Shown here piece after piece: positions 46,599 to 58,296 of a stretch of DNA of 64,000 nucleotides; positions within the stretch are counted from its first letter, which is position 1, and every line of letters starts with the position of its first letter. The stretch lies in NCBI RefSeq assembly GCF_026213295.1, contig NC_079414.1:310001-374000 (forward strand), in the 5' to 3' direction. The notes beneath the pieces were generated by a model that saw only the letters and a program-made list of their open reading frames with translations, was not told the origin of the DNA and searched no databases. Source of the DNA: Gadus chalcogrammus. Lineage: Eukaryota > Chordata > Actinopteri > Gadiformes > Gadidae. Made by a program: the position numbers and the translations under genes.

Positions 46599-48104
46599 CA
46601 GGCTTCTCCAAACGGCGGTCCGGGTCCGGACCAAGTGACCAATTTAAAATAATAATAAAAAATATATATATTAAAAAAAGCTATAACTCTGCAACTCTGC
46701 ACAAAAAATATATATATATATTTTTTATGATTTCACTCTGCAAAGCATGATTATGTTAGTAAAATCATTTCTCACTGAAATACAAATAGTCAGAATAGTC
46801 TGTAGTACAGCATAAAAACAGCAAAAAGCAATGAACTCCTCCCTCCGTCTGTCACGGCATGTGCGTAATAGCGTCACTCAAAAAATAGCCAATCAAATTT
46901 TTTGTTTACCGGAAGAGCGATTTGGAATGAGAAAATGGCTTGCTTGAAAATAAGGAAAGTTGACCCCGAAAACAGACATTTTAAAGATGAATGAACTGAC
47001 CAATACATGTTCATTCTCCCGCAAGGCAGAACCATATCTTTGTTGTGTCTTTTATGTGTTGAAACCGTGGCGCTGATAAAAAGCGGGAATATTAAGCGGC
47101 ATTACGAATCCAAACACAGATCCTTCGAGGAGAAGTATTCCCAGAAGTCAGAAGTAAGAGCGTGGAAAATATCCGAGCTGAGAGCTCAGTATGACAGGTC
47201 TACACGTGTCTTCACACACTCATTTAAAGGCCAGCAACGTGCAAATGAATGCTCACTTAAGATTGCATGGATATCTGGGCAACATAAAAAAAACTTTCAG
47301 TGACTGTTGTGAAGGAGTGCTTGAACGCCGCTACTGAGACGGTACTTGAAGGTAAACATGAATTGTGAATTGTGTGAAAAAATAAAGCAAATCCCAATGT
47401 GAGCTGCAACGACAACCAGAAAATCCGAAATGTTATCAGATGACGCACTGTCACAGCTTGATGCGGCTTTTCAGAGTGCCCCATCCTTAGCCATTGATGA
47501 CTTTTCAGATGTAACGGATAATGCCCAGCTTTTGGTTTATGTGCGATTGTTTCATCAACACAAGAAAGAGATCTGTGAGGACCTGTTGGGTCTAACACCA
47601 CTTGAGACACACACAAGACGAGAAGATATTTATGAGGCTATTAAGGAGATGCTGTCAAAGAGGGGGATTGATCTAACAAAGGTTGTCTCAGTCACTACAG
47701 ATGGGGTACCTGTTTTGCTTACTTGAAATGTAGGCCTAGTGTACCTGTTTTGCCTGCTTGAAATGAAGGCCTAATGCTCTTTTTGTGTTTATTTGAAGTG
47801 TAGGCCTAGTGTTCCTGTTCTGCTTAGTTGACATGTAGGCCTTAGGCACTTTTTATGTTTAATTGAAATGCAGGCCTAATGTACCTGTTTTGTTTACTTG
47901 AAATATTAATATGCGTTACTTTGTCTTACTAGTTTTTCATGGTTAAAAGTAAGCTATTTGGAAATTGATAATAAATACATCTGAAATTATAAGGTAATAT
48001 GCCGTGTTGATTTTATTTGACAAAAGAAGGCTTTTAGGATGTGGTTGATTCAGACCTTTCTTGGAAGGAATTGGACCTTGTTCAATTTTAATTGAAGACC
48101 CCTG
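46599..48104 (+). mobile_element. Truncated GTF2IRD2/ZBED9-type hAT, copy P
   Basis: It begins CAGGCTTCTCCAAACGGCGG and ends TTTTAATTGAAGACCCCTG, the same ends as copy Q (52315-54282) in reverse. The flanks GTCAACAG and CCCTATAG do not match, so P may lie at a rearrangement border. It carries the 5' half of a transposase and then, in place of the rest, several short repeats of CTGTTTTGCTTACTTGAAATG type (47710-47910). Confidence 0.75.
46990..47726 (+). pseudogene. hAT-Charlie (GTF2IRD2/ZBED9-like) transposase, 5' half, copy P
   Basis: The frame from 47007 has CLLCVETVALIKSGNIKRHY, ESKHRSFEEKYSQKSE and QQRANECSLKIAWISG, a BED-like zinc finger followed by the conserved helical block. After a frame break near 47300 a second frame (47430-47726) has LSQLDAAFQSAPSLAIDDFS, NAQLLVYVRLFHQHKKEICE, DLLGLTPLETHTRREDI and GIDLTKVVSVTTDGVPVL. 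It stops there, exactly where copy Q stops. The second half of the catalytic core and the dimerisation domain are missing. Human GTF2IRD2 carries a related domesticated hAT sequence. Confidence 0.75.
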
Positions 48105-48291
48105 CCCTATAGTATCTATGGTATAAAGGCTGGGACGAATTTCAAATTATGTTATGTTGAAAGTATAGACCTTCGCGATTCCCATTGAAACGAATGACGC
48201 AGTGATTATTCTTCAAAATGAGAGCTGGTCAATTGTGAAAATTAATTAAACTGTAATCAGACAACGCGGTTATATGCTATAAACCCTAGAG
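48105..48291 (+). repeat. Repeat R unit, plus orientation
   Basis: Runs from CCCTATAGTATCTATGGTAT through GCGATTCCCATTGAAACGA and GAGAGCTGGTCAATTGTGAA to CTATAAACCCTAGAG. It directly follows the end of element P and directly precedes the hAT at 48292. Confidence 0.75.
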
Positions 48292-48451
48292 CAGGGGTCG
48301 GCAATTAAGTTTGGCCTCGGGCCAAAATTTTCCAGGCAGTAGGTGGCGGGCCAGAACATTATCAAAGGCTAGTTCAAGGAATTGATTGATAAAAGTGCAT
48401 CTAGAACTGCGTCGCTGGCCCGTTAGCTGGCTTAGTCACATGCCTACCAAG

Positions 48452-49633
48452 TAGGGCTGGGCGATATGGGCCAAAATGAATATCTCTATATTTTTTTACT
48501 ATATCTCGATACACGATATATATCTCGATATATTTTGAATCTCTTCTAGAGCACATCATAAATGCTCAATTCAACCATGTCTGGCATAATGTTACGTCAG
48601 TAATAATTCTAGTATTACTGAAACATAAGTTTGCATGTAGATTACATGAAACAACATATTGTTTAAACTCATTAGTGCTTTCTATTGGAACAATTTAGAA
48701 CTTGCACATAAGAAAAGGAAAATCACAGCAAGTTAGATTTACCAACACAGCATTTATTCAAACCGTTAATTATTTAAATAACAGTTTGAATTAATAATTA
48801 TTATATATACACTGCCAGACGAAGGATCCAGTGCTATTCTTTTTCGAAACCAAATCCTCAGTTTCCATCCTTTTTCTCTCTCTGGCTGTTCTCACTCACC
48901 GGTCGGAGGTACACACACCTACAGCAGCGCACCTTCCAGACTACGTCACACACGCGCGTCCATGAGAATCTCGTGGACTCGCAATGGGCGGGGGGAGTGA
49001 GTGTGTTTAGAGAGCCACAGGAAAGAGCGAGAGAAGGGAACGCTGTGAGTTAAACAAACCCCGAGAAGCCCAATCCCGATGAGCTCCCCACGCTACGGCC
49101 ATCCGGAGGCGCACAGAGCTTTTGGCCGTGATATTATATAAACAATTATATTATATTATATATTATTATATATAGAGCTCCGGGAGTCGCAAACGGCAAC
49201 AATCAATGTCTCCTCCATGCTGCAGATCACCCCGGACTGCACTGCACCGAGTTTGACGGTTGAACGCTGGTTGGCTGTTACGTTACACATGTAACTCAGT
49301 GGCAACGCTGTTGAACGCTGATTGGCTGTCATCATGCGAAATTCGCATCAAAGTTGAAATATTTCAACTCGAGCGAATTTGTCGCGCCACAAATCCTCGT
49401 GAACGCGCTCGCCTGTGCACGCGCGAATAAAAATTTCGCCCGATACGCATCTCTACGTTCACTTTGCATGAGATCTTGTCGCATCGTCGCGTGAAAGCAC
49501 AATGAGTATGCCGGCGGCGGCAAAAAGAAACATTGCGTGCCAATTTGTATTCGATGTTCGCGACAGGGGCATTTTATACATCCCCTGGAGAACATCTCGC
49601 GATACCATATATTCGATATATCGCCCAGCCCTA
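48452..49633. mobile_element. Nested non-autonomous hAT ('GCTGGGCGATAT' type)
   Basis: The ends TAGGGCTGGGCGATATGG and ATATATCGCCCAGCCCTA are inverse copies, and CTACCAAG is duplicated exactly (48444-48451, 49634-49641). At 49095-49190 it contains GCACAGAGCTTTTGGCCGTG and an AT-rich block with GAGCTCC, like the modules of the TTAA fold-back family. Confidence 0.93.
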
Positions 49634-50129
49634 CTACCAAGCACTAGATGACTCTTAAAAGACGTATATATAAACAAGTGTATGCCCTAATCACGTAAAT
49701 GTCATGCCTGATCACGTTGGGTAGAGGTGTGGCAGAGGGTAGTGGTGTGGCTTTCTCTGTGTCTCCACAGAGATAACGCAGCGATTTCATCATGACTAGT
49801 TCTAACTGGAGAGAAAGTGAAATCTGCGAGCTGCTGATCATGTGAGAGAAGGTGATGCAGTCATATTAAACAAAGACGTTGAAAGATGTTGCGATCTACG
49901 AGAGAGACGCAGAGGAACTGTCCTTACGAGGCTTTTGTCGGGATAAAAAACCCTAACCCATCCCTAACCCAAAAGTGGTCAGCAAAATAAAGAATATGCT
50001 GGCGTTTGTAGCCCACACTCGACCGAATCGGTTTGGCAGTGTAGAAAGGCCTTATGCTGGAGAGAGGGCAGTAGTGCGCACCTAAAAAAGCAGCCAACCA
50101 CTCTTAAAACACTTCACGCATGACAACAC

Positions 50130-50365
50130 ACACACCACGGTGGGTGCTGACTGACTGCACACACAACACAACACGCACACACACACCACGGCAGGTGCTG
50201 AATTCACACACATACACACACACACACACACACCACGGCGGGTGCTGTTTGACTGTGCACACGCACATATGCACACAACATGGCGGGTGCCGACTGACCG
50301 TGCGCACACACAGGCACATGCACATATACACACACCATGGCGGGTGCTGACTGACTGCACACACC
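50130..50365 (+). repeat. CA-rich minisatellite
   Basis: CACACACCACGG(C/T)GGGTGCTG and GACTGAC(T/C)G(C/T)GC(A)CACAC alternate about five times with a variable CA spacer. The unit is roughly 40-60 bp. It lies inside the 48292 hAT. Confidence 0.85.
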
Positions 50366-50902
50366 AACAAACCTTCGTTCCTAGCCTACTCGCCGTTAGA
50401 AGAGCTGTAGGCGAAGTAGCCTCATCAGAGACTGTACTTGCGTCAAACGGATTTAAGACGGCAAGTCTCAGAGCTTGCCGTCGTGGACTTTTGTCAACAC
50501 CTCCTGCCTTTCCATACGTGCAGTATCACACAAAAATAGGTAATGTCGGGTCGCCATGGTTGTTGTATATAGGCCAATAGAGGGGGGTTCCGTTTAATTT
50601 ATTATTGGATAGTTTCCAATAACTCCGGCTCAGCCCCTCGCAGCTTACGCGTGCCCGTGACGAGTGTGTCTCTAACCTTCCGGGACTAGTAGCAGGATTT
50701 GATAGCATTACATTCAAAAACGGTTGTGAAAAAAAAAAAAGTTCACTGTATCCGGCCCTTTACATTTAAGCGAACAGATATAGATATTCGATATAAAAAA
50801 AAGCTAAAAAAACGTCAGAATAATCTGGCGGGGCAGATTATATGTCTGGCGCGCCAGTTATTACCAGCTAGTTATTACCAGTTGGCAACCCATGCCCTAG
50901 AG

Positions 50903-51079
50903 TATCTGTGGTATAAAGGCTCGGACGAATTTCGAATTATAAATATGTACACTTTATGTTGAAAGTATAGACCGACGCGATTCCCATTAAAAAGAATGAC
51001 GCAGTGATTATTCCTCAAAACGAGAGCTGTTAAATTGTGAAAAATGAATTAAACTGTAATCAGACAACGCGGTTATATG
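50903..51079 (+). repeat. Repeat R unit between two hATs
   Basis: TATCTGTGGTATAAAGGCTC to CAGACAACGCGGTTATATG. It abuts hAT insertions on both sides (octamers CCCTAGAG and CTATAGAC), both octamers being part of R itself. Confidence 0.8.
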
Positions 51080-51087
51080 CTATAGAC

Positions 51088-51151
51088 CAGTGGTTCTCAA
51101 CCTTTTTTGAGCAAACGCCCCCCTGACCTTACCCTGATCCTCTTGCCCTCT

Positions 51152-51185
<34 letters not shown>

Positions 51186-52167
51186 AAAAATAAATAAATA
51201 AACTAACAACCCCACTCACACTCGTTATATTGCTTAAAAGTGTCATTGTATCGTTTTTCATTGAAATTGCGGTGGTCACAAATTTGGAAAAAATTTAAAT
51301 AGATATTAATGAATATTCATGACCTGCAAATGTCTCACCTCTGATTGGCTAATGGCACTGTCCATCACTGTAAACCCAATTAAACTTCCAGGGGGGGGCG
51401 GGGATCTTTTGGCCATGGGAGAAGAGTTGAGGAAGAAATGGTTGGATAACTACGACGGGCACCGTGACAGCAGCCCGGGCAACGCGGGCGCCGCGGCCCG
51501 GGAACCGCGGGCACGGCACTCTCACGCCTCCCGCTGTGCCCCGTCAATGAATGAATGGCCCGGGAACCGCTGGGACTTTGACAGCGGCCCCGGCAACGCG
51601 GGCACCGGAGCCCTGGAACCACGGGCACCGAGGCACTCCCACGCCTCCCGCTGTGCCCCGTCAATAAATGAATGGCCCGGGAACCTCGGGCACTGTGACA
51701 GCGGCCCGGGCAACGCGAAAACAGATCGCGTGCAGAGCCCTTATTAGGCCTATATATTTTGTATTTGAAATGCAACGGTCTTTTCGTGGAGACTACGCTC
51801 AGAGCAGCTGGAACCTAACAGCATGAGGAATGAGGAAAACGGGCTATGAGACAAAATTTGTTGTTTGCTATCGCCCATGTTTGATTGTGTTGTGTTGGTT
51901 ATTGAACTGTTAACCCGCGAACTTGGGTTATGTTTATCAGCGATAGAGATCATGACGATAGCTGATGTAACGGGAGTCCGGGTGTGTGCAGGACCGAACC
52001 GCGCTGTATGACCACTGTTGCACTGTGCATAGACGGTAAAGAAAAAATTTAAAACTGAAAGTTTATAAAACGCCCCAAAAAAATTGGAAAAAAATCACAT
52101 TCCCAGCGCCCCCTAGGTTGTGCGAACGCCCCCCAGGGGGAGGTACCGCCCCCATTGAGAAACCATG
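51088..52167. mobile_element. hAT element in repeat R
   Basis: The ends CAGTGGTTCTCAACCTTTTT and CCCATTGAGAAACCATG are flanked by perfect CTATAGAC (51080-51087, 52168-52175). It has a run of 29 C (51154-51182), a GC-rich minisatellite (51470-51715) and no transposase. GCCCCC-rich stretches lie inside both ends. Confidence 0.92.
51470..51715 (+). repeat. GC-rich minisatellite, ~120-bp unit
   Basis: CCCGGGCAACGCGGGC(G/A)CC, CTCACGCCTCCCGCTGTGCC and CCGTCAATGAATGAATGGCC appear in the same order two full times and partly a third. Both strands stay open across it (+ 51319-51747). The open frames are a by-product of the repeat composition. Confidence 0.85.
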
Positions 52168-52199
52168 CTATAGACCAGGGGTCTTCAATTAAAATTGAA

Positions 52200-52306
52200 C
52201 AAGGTCAAGAAAGGTCCGAACCTCGTTTCAATGGGAATCGCGAAGGTCTATACTTTCAACATAACATTATAATTTGAAATTCGTCCCAGCCTTTATACCA
52301 TAGATA
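52200..52306 (-). repeat. Repeat R segment, minus orientation
   Basis: TTTCAATGGGAATCGCGAAG to CAGCCTTTATACCATAGATA is the reverse of R at 48108-48220. It is preceded at 52176-52199 by a short piece matching the left end of element Q (CAGGGGTCTTCAATTAAAAT), so the junction is rearranged. Confidence 0.7.
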
Positions 52307-52564
52307 CTATAGGGCAGGGGTCTTCAATTAAAATTGAACAAGGTCCAATTCCTTCCAAGAAAGGTCTGAATCGACCATGTCGTAATAGCCTAGTTTTGTC
52401 AAATACAATCAACACGGCATGTTACCTTATAATTTCAGATGTATTTATTTTCAATTTCCAAATAGCTTACCTTTTAACAATGAAGGCCTACGTTTCAAAT
52501 AAACACAAAAAGGTCATTAGGCCTACATTTCAAGTAAGCAAAAAAGGGACACTAGGCCTGCATT

Positions 52565-53340
52565 TCAATTAAGCAAAACGGGTACCCCATCTGTAGTGAC
52601 TGAGACAACCTTTGTTAGATCAATCCCCCTCTTTGCCAGCATCTCCTTATTAGCTTCATAAATATCTTCTCGTCTTGTGTGTGTCTCAAGTGGTGTTAGA
52701 CCCAACAGGTCCTCACAGATCTCTTTCTTGTGTTGATGAAACAATCGCACATAAACCAAAAGCTGGGCATTATCCGTTATATCTGAAGACACTTCAATGG
52801 CTAAGGATGGGGCACTCTGAACAGCCGCATCAAGCTGTGACAGTGCATCATCTGATAACATTTCGGATTTTCTGGTTGTCGTTGCAGCTGACATTGGGAT
52901 TAGCTTTATTTTTTCACACAATTCATCCCTTTGTTTACCTTCAAGTAACGTATTGGCAGCGGCGTTCAAGCACTACTTCACAACAGTCGCATCACAGAAA
53001 GTTTTTTTATGTTTCCCCAAAATCGATGCAATCTTAAGTGAGCATTAATTTGCACGTTGCTGGCCTGTAAATGAGTGATGACTCGCGTAGACCTCTCGTA
53101 CTGAGCTCTCAGCTCGGACATTTTCCACGCTCTTTATTCTGACTTCTGGGGATACTTTTCCTCGAAGGATCTGTGTTTGGATTCGTAATGCCCCTTAATA
53201 TTCCCGCTTTTTATCAGCGCCACGGTTTCAATACATAAAAGACACAACAAAGGTTTAGTACGGCCGTGCGGGAGAATGAACATGCATTGGTCAGTCCATT
53301 AATCTTTAAAATGTCTGTTTTCGTGGTCAACTTTCCTAAC
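52565..53340 (-). pseudogene. hAT-Charlie (GTF2IRD2/ZBED9-like) transposase, 5' half, copy Q
   Basis: The frame 52969-52565 reads NTLLEGKQRDELCEKIKLIP, MSAATTTRKSEMLSDDALSQ, LLVYVRLFHQHKKEIC, then GIDLTKVVSVTTDGVPVLLN and a stop. The N-terminal zinc finger block lies upstream (53300-53040) with frame breaks. Compared with P it keeps the linker (LEGKQRDELCEKIK) in frame but has lost others. Both copies end at the same residue after TTDGVPVL, so truncation preceded their spread or duplication. Confidence 0.75.
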
Positions 53341-53644
53341 TTTCAAGCATGCCATTTTCTCATTCCAAAACGCTCTTGAGGTAAACAAACGATTTGATTG
53401 TCTATTTATTGAGTGACGCTATTACGCACATGCCGTGACAGACGGAGGGGGGGAGTTCGGTGAGTGCATGATCTTCGCTCTGTGAAGATCATTGCTTTGT
53501 GCTGTTTTTATGCTGTACTAGACTATTCTGCCTTTCAATTAGTATTTCAGTGAGAAATTATTTTATGAACATAATCATGCTTTGTATAGTGAAATCCCCA
53601 AAAAAAGAAAAGTCCCAAAAAAAGAAAAAATGTATTATATTGAA

Positions 53645-54202
53645 TAGGGCCCGACCGATATTGATTTTTGAGTGCCGATGCCGATGCCGATTATTTTCAG
53701 AGAAAAATTACGATTATGATTTAATCGGCCGATTAAAAACAAAACAAAAAAAAGCCTATCAAACGTAGTTGATGATACCTTAAATATACTTTAAACACTT
53801 TTGACGAATATGTGAATTGAATGCAGAACCTTTGAGTTTTTTTTATTTATAACAAATTAACATGGCCTGGGACCTAAAGAAAAACAGACACAACATGCTC
53901 AAACAACGCGTCTTGTGTACATTGGTGAGGTGAGCGCGCAGCTGCCTGAGCGAGCGTGCTTTCATGTTGTACGGTAAAATTCAATCTCCTCTTTTTTACT
54001 CCAGTTAAAGTTGTTAGTTAGCAAGGCGAGTAGGAGCGCAATCTGCAGGATACTAAGCGCAATAACATTTCTAAAAAAAGAAAAAAAAAGAAATCGGTTG
54101 TAATCGGCTGTAATCGGCGTCTTTTTGGCAGATGTTGATTATTTTCAAAAAGGCTATAATCGGCCGATTAAATCGGCAGGCCGATGAATCGGTCGGGCCC
54201 TA
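53645..54202. mobile_element. Non-autonomous hAT in copy Q
   Basis: The ends TAGGGCCCGACCGATATTGA and GAATCGGTCGGGCCCTA are inverse copies. ATATTGAA is duplicated exactly (53637-53644, 54203-54210). CCGATGCCGAT and AATCGGCCGATTA motifs repeat in both halves. No coding capacity. Confidence 0.93.
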
Positions 54203-54282
54203 ATATTGAATTGGTCTAGGGTCCGGATAGGACCGTCACTTGGTCCGGACTAGGGCCGCGGTCCGCCGTTAGGAGATGCCTG

Positions 54283-54489
54283 CTATAGACCCTAAAGAAT
54301 CTGTGGTATAAAGGCTGGGACGAATTTCGAATTATAAATATGTACACTTTATGTTGAAAGTATAGACTGTCGCGATTCCCATTGAAACGAATGGCGCAGT
54401 AATTATTCTTCAAAACGAGAGCTGGTAAATTGTGAAAAATTAATTAAACTGTAGTCAGACAGCGTGTTTATATGCTATAGACCCTAGAG
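54283..54489 (+). repeat. Repeat R unit, plus orientation
   Basis: CTATAGACCCTAAAGAATCT through GCGATTCCCATTGAAACGAA to GCTATAGACCCTAGAG. This is the most complete single unit in the window, showing that unit ends read CTATAGACCCTAGAG and lead into TATCTGTGG of the next unit. Confidence 0.8.
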
Positions 54490-54741
54490 CAGGGGTTTTC
54501 AAAGTGTGAGAGTGAGCCCCCCCCTCAGAGAAAAAATGTCTCCCCCCCCAATTTTATATTTTTCTATATACCTGTGTTTTGAAAGTTAATTTAATTATTT
54601 TACACATTTTAAACACCTCTGATCATTTTAAAACATTTTGGAAACATTTGAAACATATTTTTTAAACATATTTTTTAAACATTTGAAACATATTTCTGAA
54701 ACATTAATGCATCTTTGTGCGTTTTTAAACACATTTCTTAA
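54490..54741. mobile_element. hAT, left end only (family of 28238)
   Basis: It begins CAGGGGTTTTCAAAGTGTGA, the same terminus as the hAT at 28238, and follows the octamer CCCTAGAG. The TTTAAACAT-rich body matches 28330-28500. A TTAA element is inserted at 54742, and the right end was not found afterwards. Confidence 0.75.
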
Positions 54742-56130
54742 AGGTCCCATGACATGCTATTTTATGTATTCTTTAATATAGGTATTAGTGGGCAACTAAC
54801 ACAGTATTCAAAGACGTTCCCGAAATTCAGCCACTCCGAGCCAGTGGCTGAATTTTACAGCCACTGGCTGTAAAATTACAGCCACTCCGTTACAGCCACT
54901 CCGAGCCAGTCGCACATTGAGCTTCCCCCAAATGCACTGTTTTGGTGTCTGTAGCTATAATGCCATTGAGGAGGAGCGAGGCGGGTCAAGGAGGAGGGTG
55001 GGGGTGTGGCCCTGAGCAGCTTGCAGCCACGGTACCATACGCTCTGTTTACAGTGGATGTATCGCAATGGCGAGGCGCACACAGCCATTAGCCGTGTTCT
55101 GTAAATATTCTAGAACACACGGGAGTCCTGGAGCTCTATATCTAAATATTATCATATAGCCTACATAGATATCTATATCATATAATATATATTATCACGG
55201 CCAAAAGCTGTGTGAGCCAATATTATGAATCTCAAACGACCGCGTTGGGTTCTCCGACGTTCCTGGTTCTTCAACGTCCACATCAATGTGAAGTAGACTG
55301 AACCGTGACAAGGAGGAGAAAGGGATTGTTGCCGGGCAGCGCTTAGGCACCTCCGCCTCCGGCGGTGGTCCCTCAGCGGGGCTCAAGCGGGAGACATTCA
55401 CCGCCAACAATCCCTTTCTCCTCCATGTCATGGTGCATGTTCTTGAGGGAGTCAAAGCCAAAGTTCCTTCCCCCCAATTCATTCTCAACCTTGGCTGAGA
55501 TAACCCCCACTACGAGTCTCGTTGTATAAATACCCGAGACGAGAGTCCGACGTGTTATGCGCCATAACACCAAAAGCAGAACGGTTATCCAAATAACAAG
55601 GAAGTGTACAACACTTGCGTTACAGTCCTGGAGCTCTATATCTAAATAATATCATATAATACATAGATATCTATATCATATGGTACATATTTTCACGGCC
55701 AAAAGCTGTGTGCGCCTCCAAACGATATTATGAATCACAAACGACTTTGTCGGGTTCTGCGACGTCTCTGGTTCTTCCACTTTCACATCAACCTGAACCG
55801 CGCGCTGCCTGCTGCCGGCTGCCCGCTGCCGGGCGATGGTGCCTCGCGGCATCCGGTGGCATGTCGCAGTTCATGTACTTCAGCGAGTCATAGCCAAAGT
55901 TCCTTTCCCCCAATTCCTTCTCAACCATGGCTCAGATAACCCCCACGACAGCCTCGTTGTGGAAATACAAGAGACGTCAAAGAACCGACAAGAAACACTT
56001 GTTACAGCGTTACAGTGTGTATTCACACACACACGTGTGGCGCTCGCACGGCCGAGTCTCATTGGTGGGCCAACGTCGGGCCAGGCAGAATAAGGGGAGG
56101 AGCTTAGATGCTTGGTGACGTCCTAAACAA
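54742..56130. mobile_element. TTAA-specific fold-back element, copy c (right end unclear)
   Basis: It starts after TTAA (54738-54741) with AGGTCCCATGACATG, colinear with copy a. It contains GCCACTCCGAGCCAGT repeated at 54836 and 54892, the CACGGCCAAAAGCTGTGTG module (55197, 55695) and the GTTACAGTCCTGGAGCTC block. Homology to copy b reaches GCTTAGATGC near 56110. No second TTAA end was found. Confidence 0.7.
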
Positions 56131-58296
56131 CCATGTGTTTTCATATGAAATGAACATTAAACAGAACAGATAGGTGCAATAAATATACACAAGGTATTCA
56201 TGTTATTTATGTCAAATCAATATATCTGCTACTAAAACTCAGCAATCTATTGTGTTGGTAACTTCACTCAAATCTATCTACAGTCAAGTATGCATTTAGA
56301 CAAATACGATAAAATATGAATAATATGTGCAACCTTTGTGGCTGTTCAAGACACACCATAGGTTTGCAGAGAACTACATAAAATATGCACACTGAAGGCA
56401 TGATGCTGTAAAAAGTGTAAATGCCCCCACATTCTGTCAAAGTCCTCACTCCTGAAGTGGTCACTGCAGAGCAGTGTCCTGTCAGAGGCAGCAAAACCGT
56501 CCCTTCTTTGGGCAATTCGATGTAAATTACTGGCTAGCTAGCTAGCTATAGTAGCCTACCCGTGATACAAAACTAAGCTGCACGATTAAGTCGTTTTTTG
56601 AAGAGAAAAGCTGCAATTTAAACATGTTCTAGCATTATATTGCTAGAATTATAAACACGTTAATAACGTTTGTAAGAAACCAAATCGTTTGCAAATCCGT
56701 CAAGATTTCAGCGAGATAACAGTATTAGCGTTTGTGCAGATCAATGATTTACGTCCGCTACAACAGATTCCACCAGAAAGCTCTACTGTGGTAAGATGGC
56801 AGCCTATGGTGACGTTCTAGATGCCGTCGTAGGGCATCTAGTTAATATATCTATGATATGAGCGCCCTATGTTTACAGTTTGTTTGTTACAGGAAGACGC
56901 TTGTGTTATTCGTTGTTGTTGATTCTGAGGATTCTGATTGGCTTGCATGGCTTTATCCTTCTCCCTACACTGCCGCCCATAGGTTTGGCATAGTTATAAT
57001 GGTGCTCGACGGCGTATTAATGCATTTTGATGTAAACGACAAGGGGGGGAAATATTAGTTTTGATAAATACCCTGCTACTTATAAACGTGGCCTCTAGAG
57101 TCAAAACACCGGAACCAATAATTGAGAATGCAACGCTTCCCCGGGTCCCATATATGTCCCTTGGTCCCACACGTCACTTTGCTACAGCACTAGTTGCTAC
57201 AACACGCACACACAGACCGCAAACAACAAGCCAAGCAGAAGCGCGAAAAATCTAAAGAAAATCTTAGCAGAAGACAAGAAAGTTTGACTGACTTTTTATT
57301 TTTTAACGTTTGTTTACGTTATCTAGCCACCCATTTTATGCAATGTTACATCATTCTTCCATAATGCTTTACACAGTCCACATTTTCACATTTGTTTGAG
57401 AAATAAATGAACACATTTTGAACAAACTTTGTTGGTAGATCTGTGAAATAGACCGTGAAATAGGTATTAAGTTTTTATACAAGTGGTCTTAAAAGGGTCT
57501 TAAAAAGACTTGAATTTGACTTGAAGAAACCTGTAGGAACCCTGTTTCACAAAATGCACAAAACTTGGTGGCCATATTTAAGAACCAATCCCCAGAACCG
57601 CTGTCGGCTGTCCGAGTGTCCATGTCCTGGTTCTCTGGTCCTCTGGTCCTGGTCCCTTGTCCTCTGGTCCCGGTCCACTGAGGGTATCTGCTGTTCTGAG
57701 ACCAGTGTCACCAGCGGGCCTCTGGGGGCAATGACTTCCTGAGGGGAGGGTGTGGTCCGAGGAGTTGGACAGCGTGAGTAATGTCTGACTGAGGTTGGGT
57801 TTTGGTCAGAGGAGTGGGACAGCGGGGGTCTGCTGGCAGGGAGCTGGCAGAAAGAAGAGATCTGTTATGGAAAAATAGAGGCGGTGGTAAAATGGATACA
57901 TGGAGGATGAGGCCTGGGGCTGTATTCACAAATAATCGTAGTGTTAAAAGTAGCTCATAAGCGGCAAATTTAGGAGAAACTCTACATAAACTATAAACTT
58001 CAAAATAATGGGCTTGTCAGTCTTAAATTTAGGACTCCTCATTTATTTTACTAATTGCCCTTTTCCACTGACCGTACCAGCTCAACTCACCTCGGCTTAG
58101 CCCGCCTTTTTTTGCGTTTCGATCACCAAAATGAGGTACCTGGTACTTTTTTCCAAGAGAACCAATCTGATACTTTTGTGTGACGTAAACAGGCTGCTTG
58201 CCACTGACTGGCCAGAGTGACGCTACTGGACAAGTCCTGATGAGCGCGACGTCCGAGCCTGACAACCGACACACGGCATCTTTAAATACTAACAAT
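56131..58296. other. Mostly unannotated interval
   Basis: I recognise no gene or clear element ends. It contains GCTAGCTAGCTAGC-like sequence at 56532, a short inverted piece ATGCCGTCG/CATCTAG at 56820-56845, copy 2 of the dispersed repeat (56971-57095) and CTGGTCC repeats around 57620-57670. Much may be bptf intron or old, eroded elements. Confidence 0.4.
56971..57095 (+). repeat. Dispersed repeat, copy 2
   Basis: Matches 240-425 in the same orientation (CATAGGTTTGGCATAGTTAT, GGTGCTCGACGGCGTAT, AATACCCTGCTACTTATAA, CGTGGCCT). Copy 2 is shorter because about 50 bases of copy 1 are absent. Confidence 0.7.

Larger units (their letters stand above)
48292..50894. mobile_element. hAT element in repeat R
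   Basis: The ends CAGGGGTCGGCAATTAAG and ATTACCAGTTGGCAACCCATG are flanked by the perfect octamer CCCTAGAG (48284-48291, 50895-50902). It contains a nested hAT (48452-49633) and a CA-rich minisatellite (50130-50365). I found no transposase. Confidence 0.9.
52315..54282 (-). mobile_element. Truncated GTF2IRD2/ZBED9-type hAT, copy Q
   Basis: It starts CAGGGGTCTTCAATTAAAAT and ends GTTAGGAGATGCCTG, inverse to copy P. Flanks CTATAGGG and CTATAGAC match at 6 of 8. It contains the same internal truncation as P and a later hAT (53645-54202). Own sequence is about 1.4 kb. Confidence 0.75.

Noticed and set aside
50082..50370. Cys/Val- and His/Thr-rich frames on both strands
   Set aside because: They are translations of a CA/GT minisatellite. 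No start context or conserved motif is present.
51319..51775. Long overlapping open frames on both strands
   Set aside because: They are explained by a GC-rich ~120-bp tandem repeat that lacks stop codons. The translations are repeats of the minisatellite with no recognisable domain.
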